Below, in pieces: positions 63,907 through 64,000 of a DNA stretch of 64,000 bases. Origin of the DNA: Microbacterium flavum (lineage in GTDB: Bacteria > Actinomycetota > Actinomycetes > Actinomycetales > Microbacteriaceae); contig NZ_JAFLHG010000007.1 in NCBI RefSeq assembly GCF_018717645.1, forward strand, positions 62,001 to 126,000, in the 5' to 3' direction. A program made the position numbers and the translations under genes. How positions within the stretch are numbered: position 1 is the first letter of the stretch; the number at the start of each line of letters is the position of its first letter. The notes beneath the pieces are model-generated. The model ran no database searches and was not told the origin of the DNA. It saw only the letters and a list, made by a program, of their open reading frames with translations.

Positions 63907-64000
63907 ATGACGGGTTACCGTTCCGGGGTTCCCGAGAACTGGTTCGTCGATCCGGTGAACCTGGGTGTCCCCGGTGTCCGTCGGCCGGCGGAAGCCGACG
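63907..64000 (+). CDS. whiB2: WhiB-family regulator, N-terminal fragment (WhiB2/WhmD-like)
   Basis: The first 31 codons of a gene running off the right edge. MTGYRSGVPENWFVDPVNLG is the N-terminal extension I recall from WhiB2-type proteins of Microbacteriaceae; the Fe-S cysteines lie beyond the window. WhiB2/WhmD proteins control septation and cell division in other actinobacteria. ATG 63907 has a GGGGAG ribosome site. Confidence 0.75.
   Translation, partial: MTGYRSGVPENWFVDPVNLGVPGVRRPAEAD

Overview
The window comes from a high-GC actinobacterium, most likely Microbacterium or a close relative in the Microbacteriaceae. This rests on the base composition, frequent GTG starts, ATGA/GTGA stop-start overlaps, many apparently leaderless genes (TAnnnT box 6-9 nt before the start codon), an LPATG wall anchor and a WhiB gene at the right edge. 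No rRNA, tRNA, CRISPR array, transposase or phage gene was found. No gap between genes exceeds 300 bases.

Layout. (1) 1-6.1 kb: a mannitol-type PTS operon on the minus strand (orphan EIIB, HPr, EI, EIICB, start of EIIA), divergent from a MtlR-type activator. (2) 6.1-10.9 kb: GNAT acetyltransferase, phosphohexomutase, purine nucleoside phosphorylase and an LpdA-type quinone reductase. (3) 10.9-17.7 kb: a two-gene cassette consisting of a 623-aa sigma factor fused to a zinc-finger, membrane and extracellular region, divergent from a 1394-aa LPATG surface protein. Each outer end of the cassette carries a copy of the same 58-bp palindrome plus a GC-rich tandem repeat. (4) 17.7-30.7 kb: lipoprotein, biotin-dependent acyl-CoA carboxylase genes (alpha; beta and epsilon), Maf, an RNA methyltransferase, a response regulator-kinase-membrane protein operon, BirA, a PH-domain protein, PurK and PurE. 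From memory, the order phosphomannomutase, PNP, LpdA, accA3, maf, accE5, accD5, birA, PH protein, purK, purE matches M. tuberculosis Rv3308-Rv3275c, so this is a conserved actinobacterial block into which the sigma/adhesin cassette was added. (5) 30.7-62.5 kb: a large cell-surface polysaccharide cluster. It holds an LCP transferase, at least eight glycosyltransferases, two ABC exporter pairs of Wzm/Wzt type, a Wzx-like flippase, two O-antigen ligase/polymerase-like proteins, dTDP-rhamnose synthesis (rmlA, rmlB, fused rmlC-rmlD), UDP-galactopyranose mutase, two acyltransferase-SGNH proteins and a secreted repeat protein. (6) 62.5-64 kb: manA, then the first codons of a whiB2-like gene.

How it fits together. 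The surface cluster appears able to make rhamnose- and galactofuranose-containing glycans, O-acylate them, export them by more than one route and attach them to the wall (LCP). PMM/PGM and ManA supply sugar phosphates. The PTS operon carries its own general components (EI and HPr). The carboxylase subunits and biotin ligase form a functional set. The sigma/adhesin pair looks like a membrane-tethered sigma factor controlling a divergent surface protein and is the best candidate for an under-described system here.
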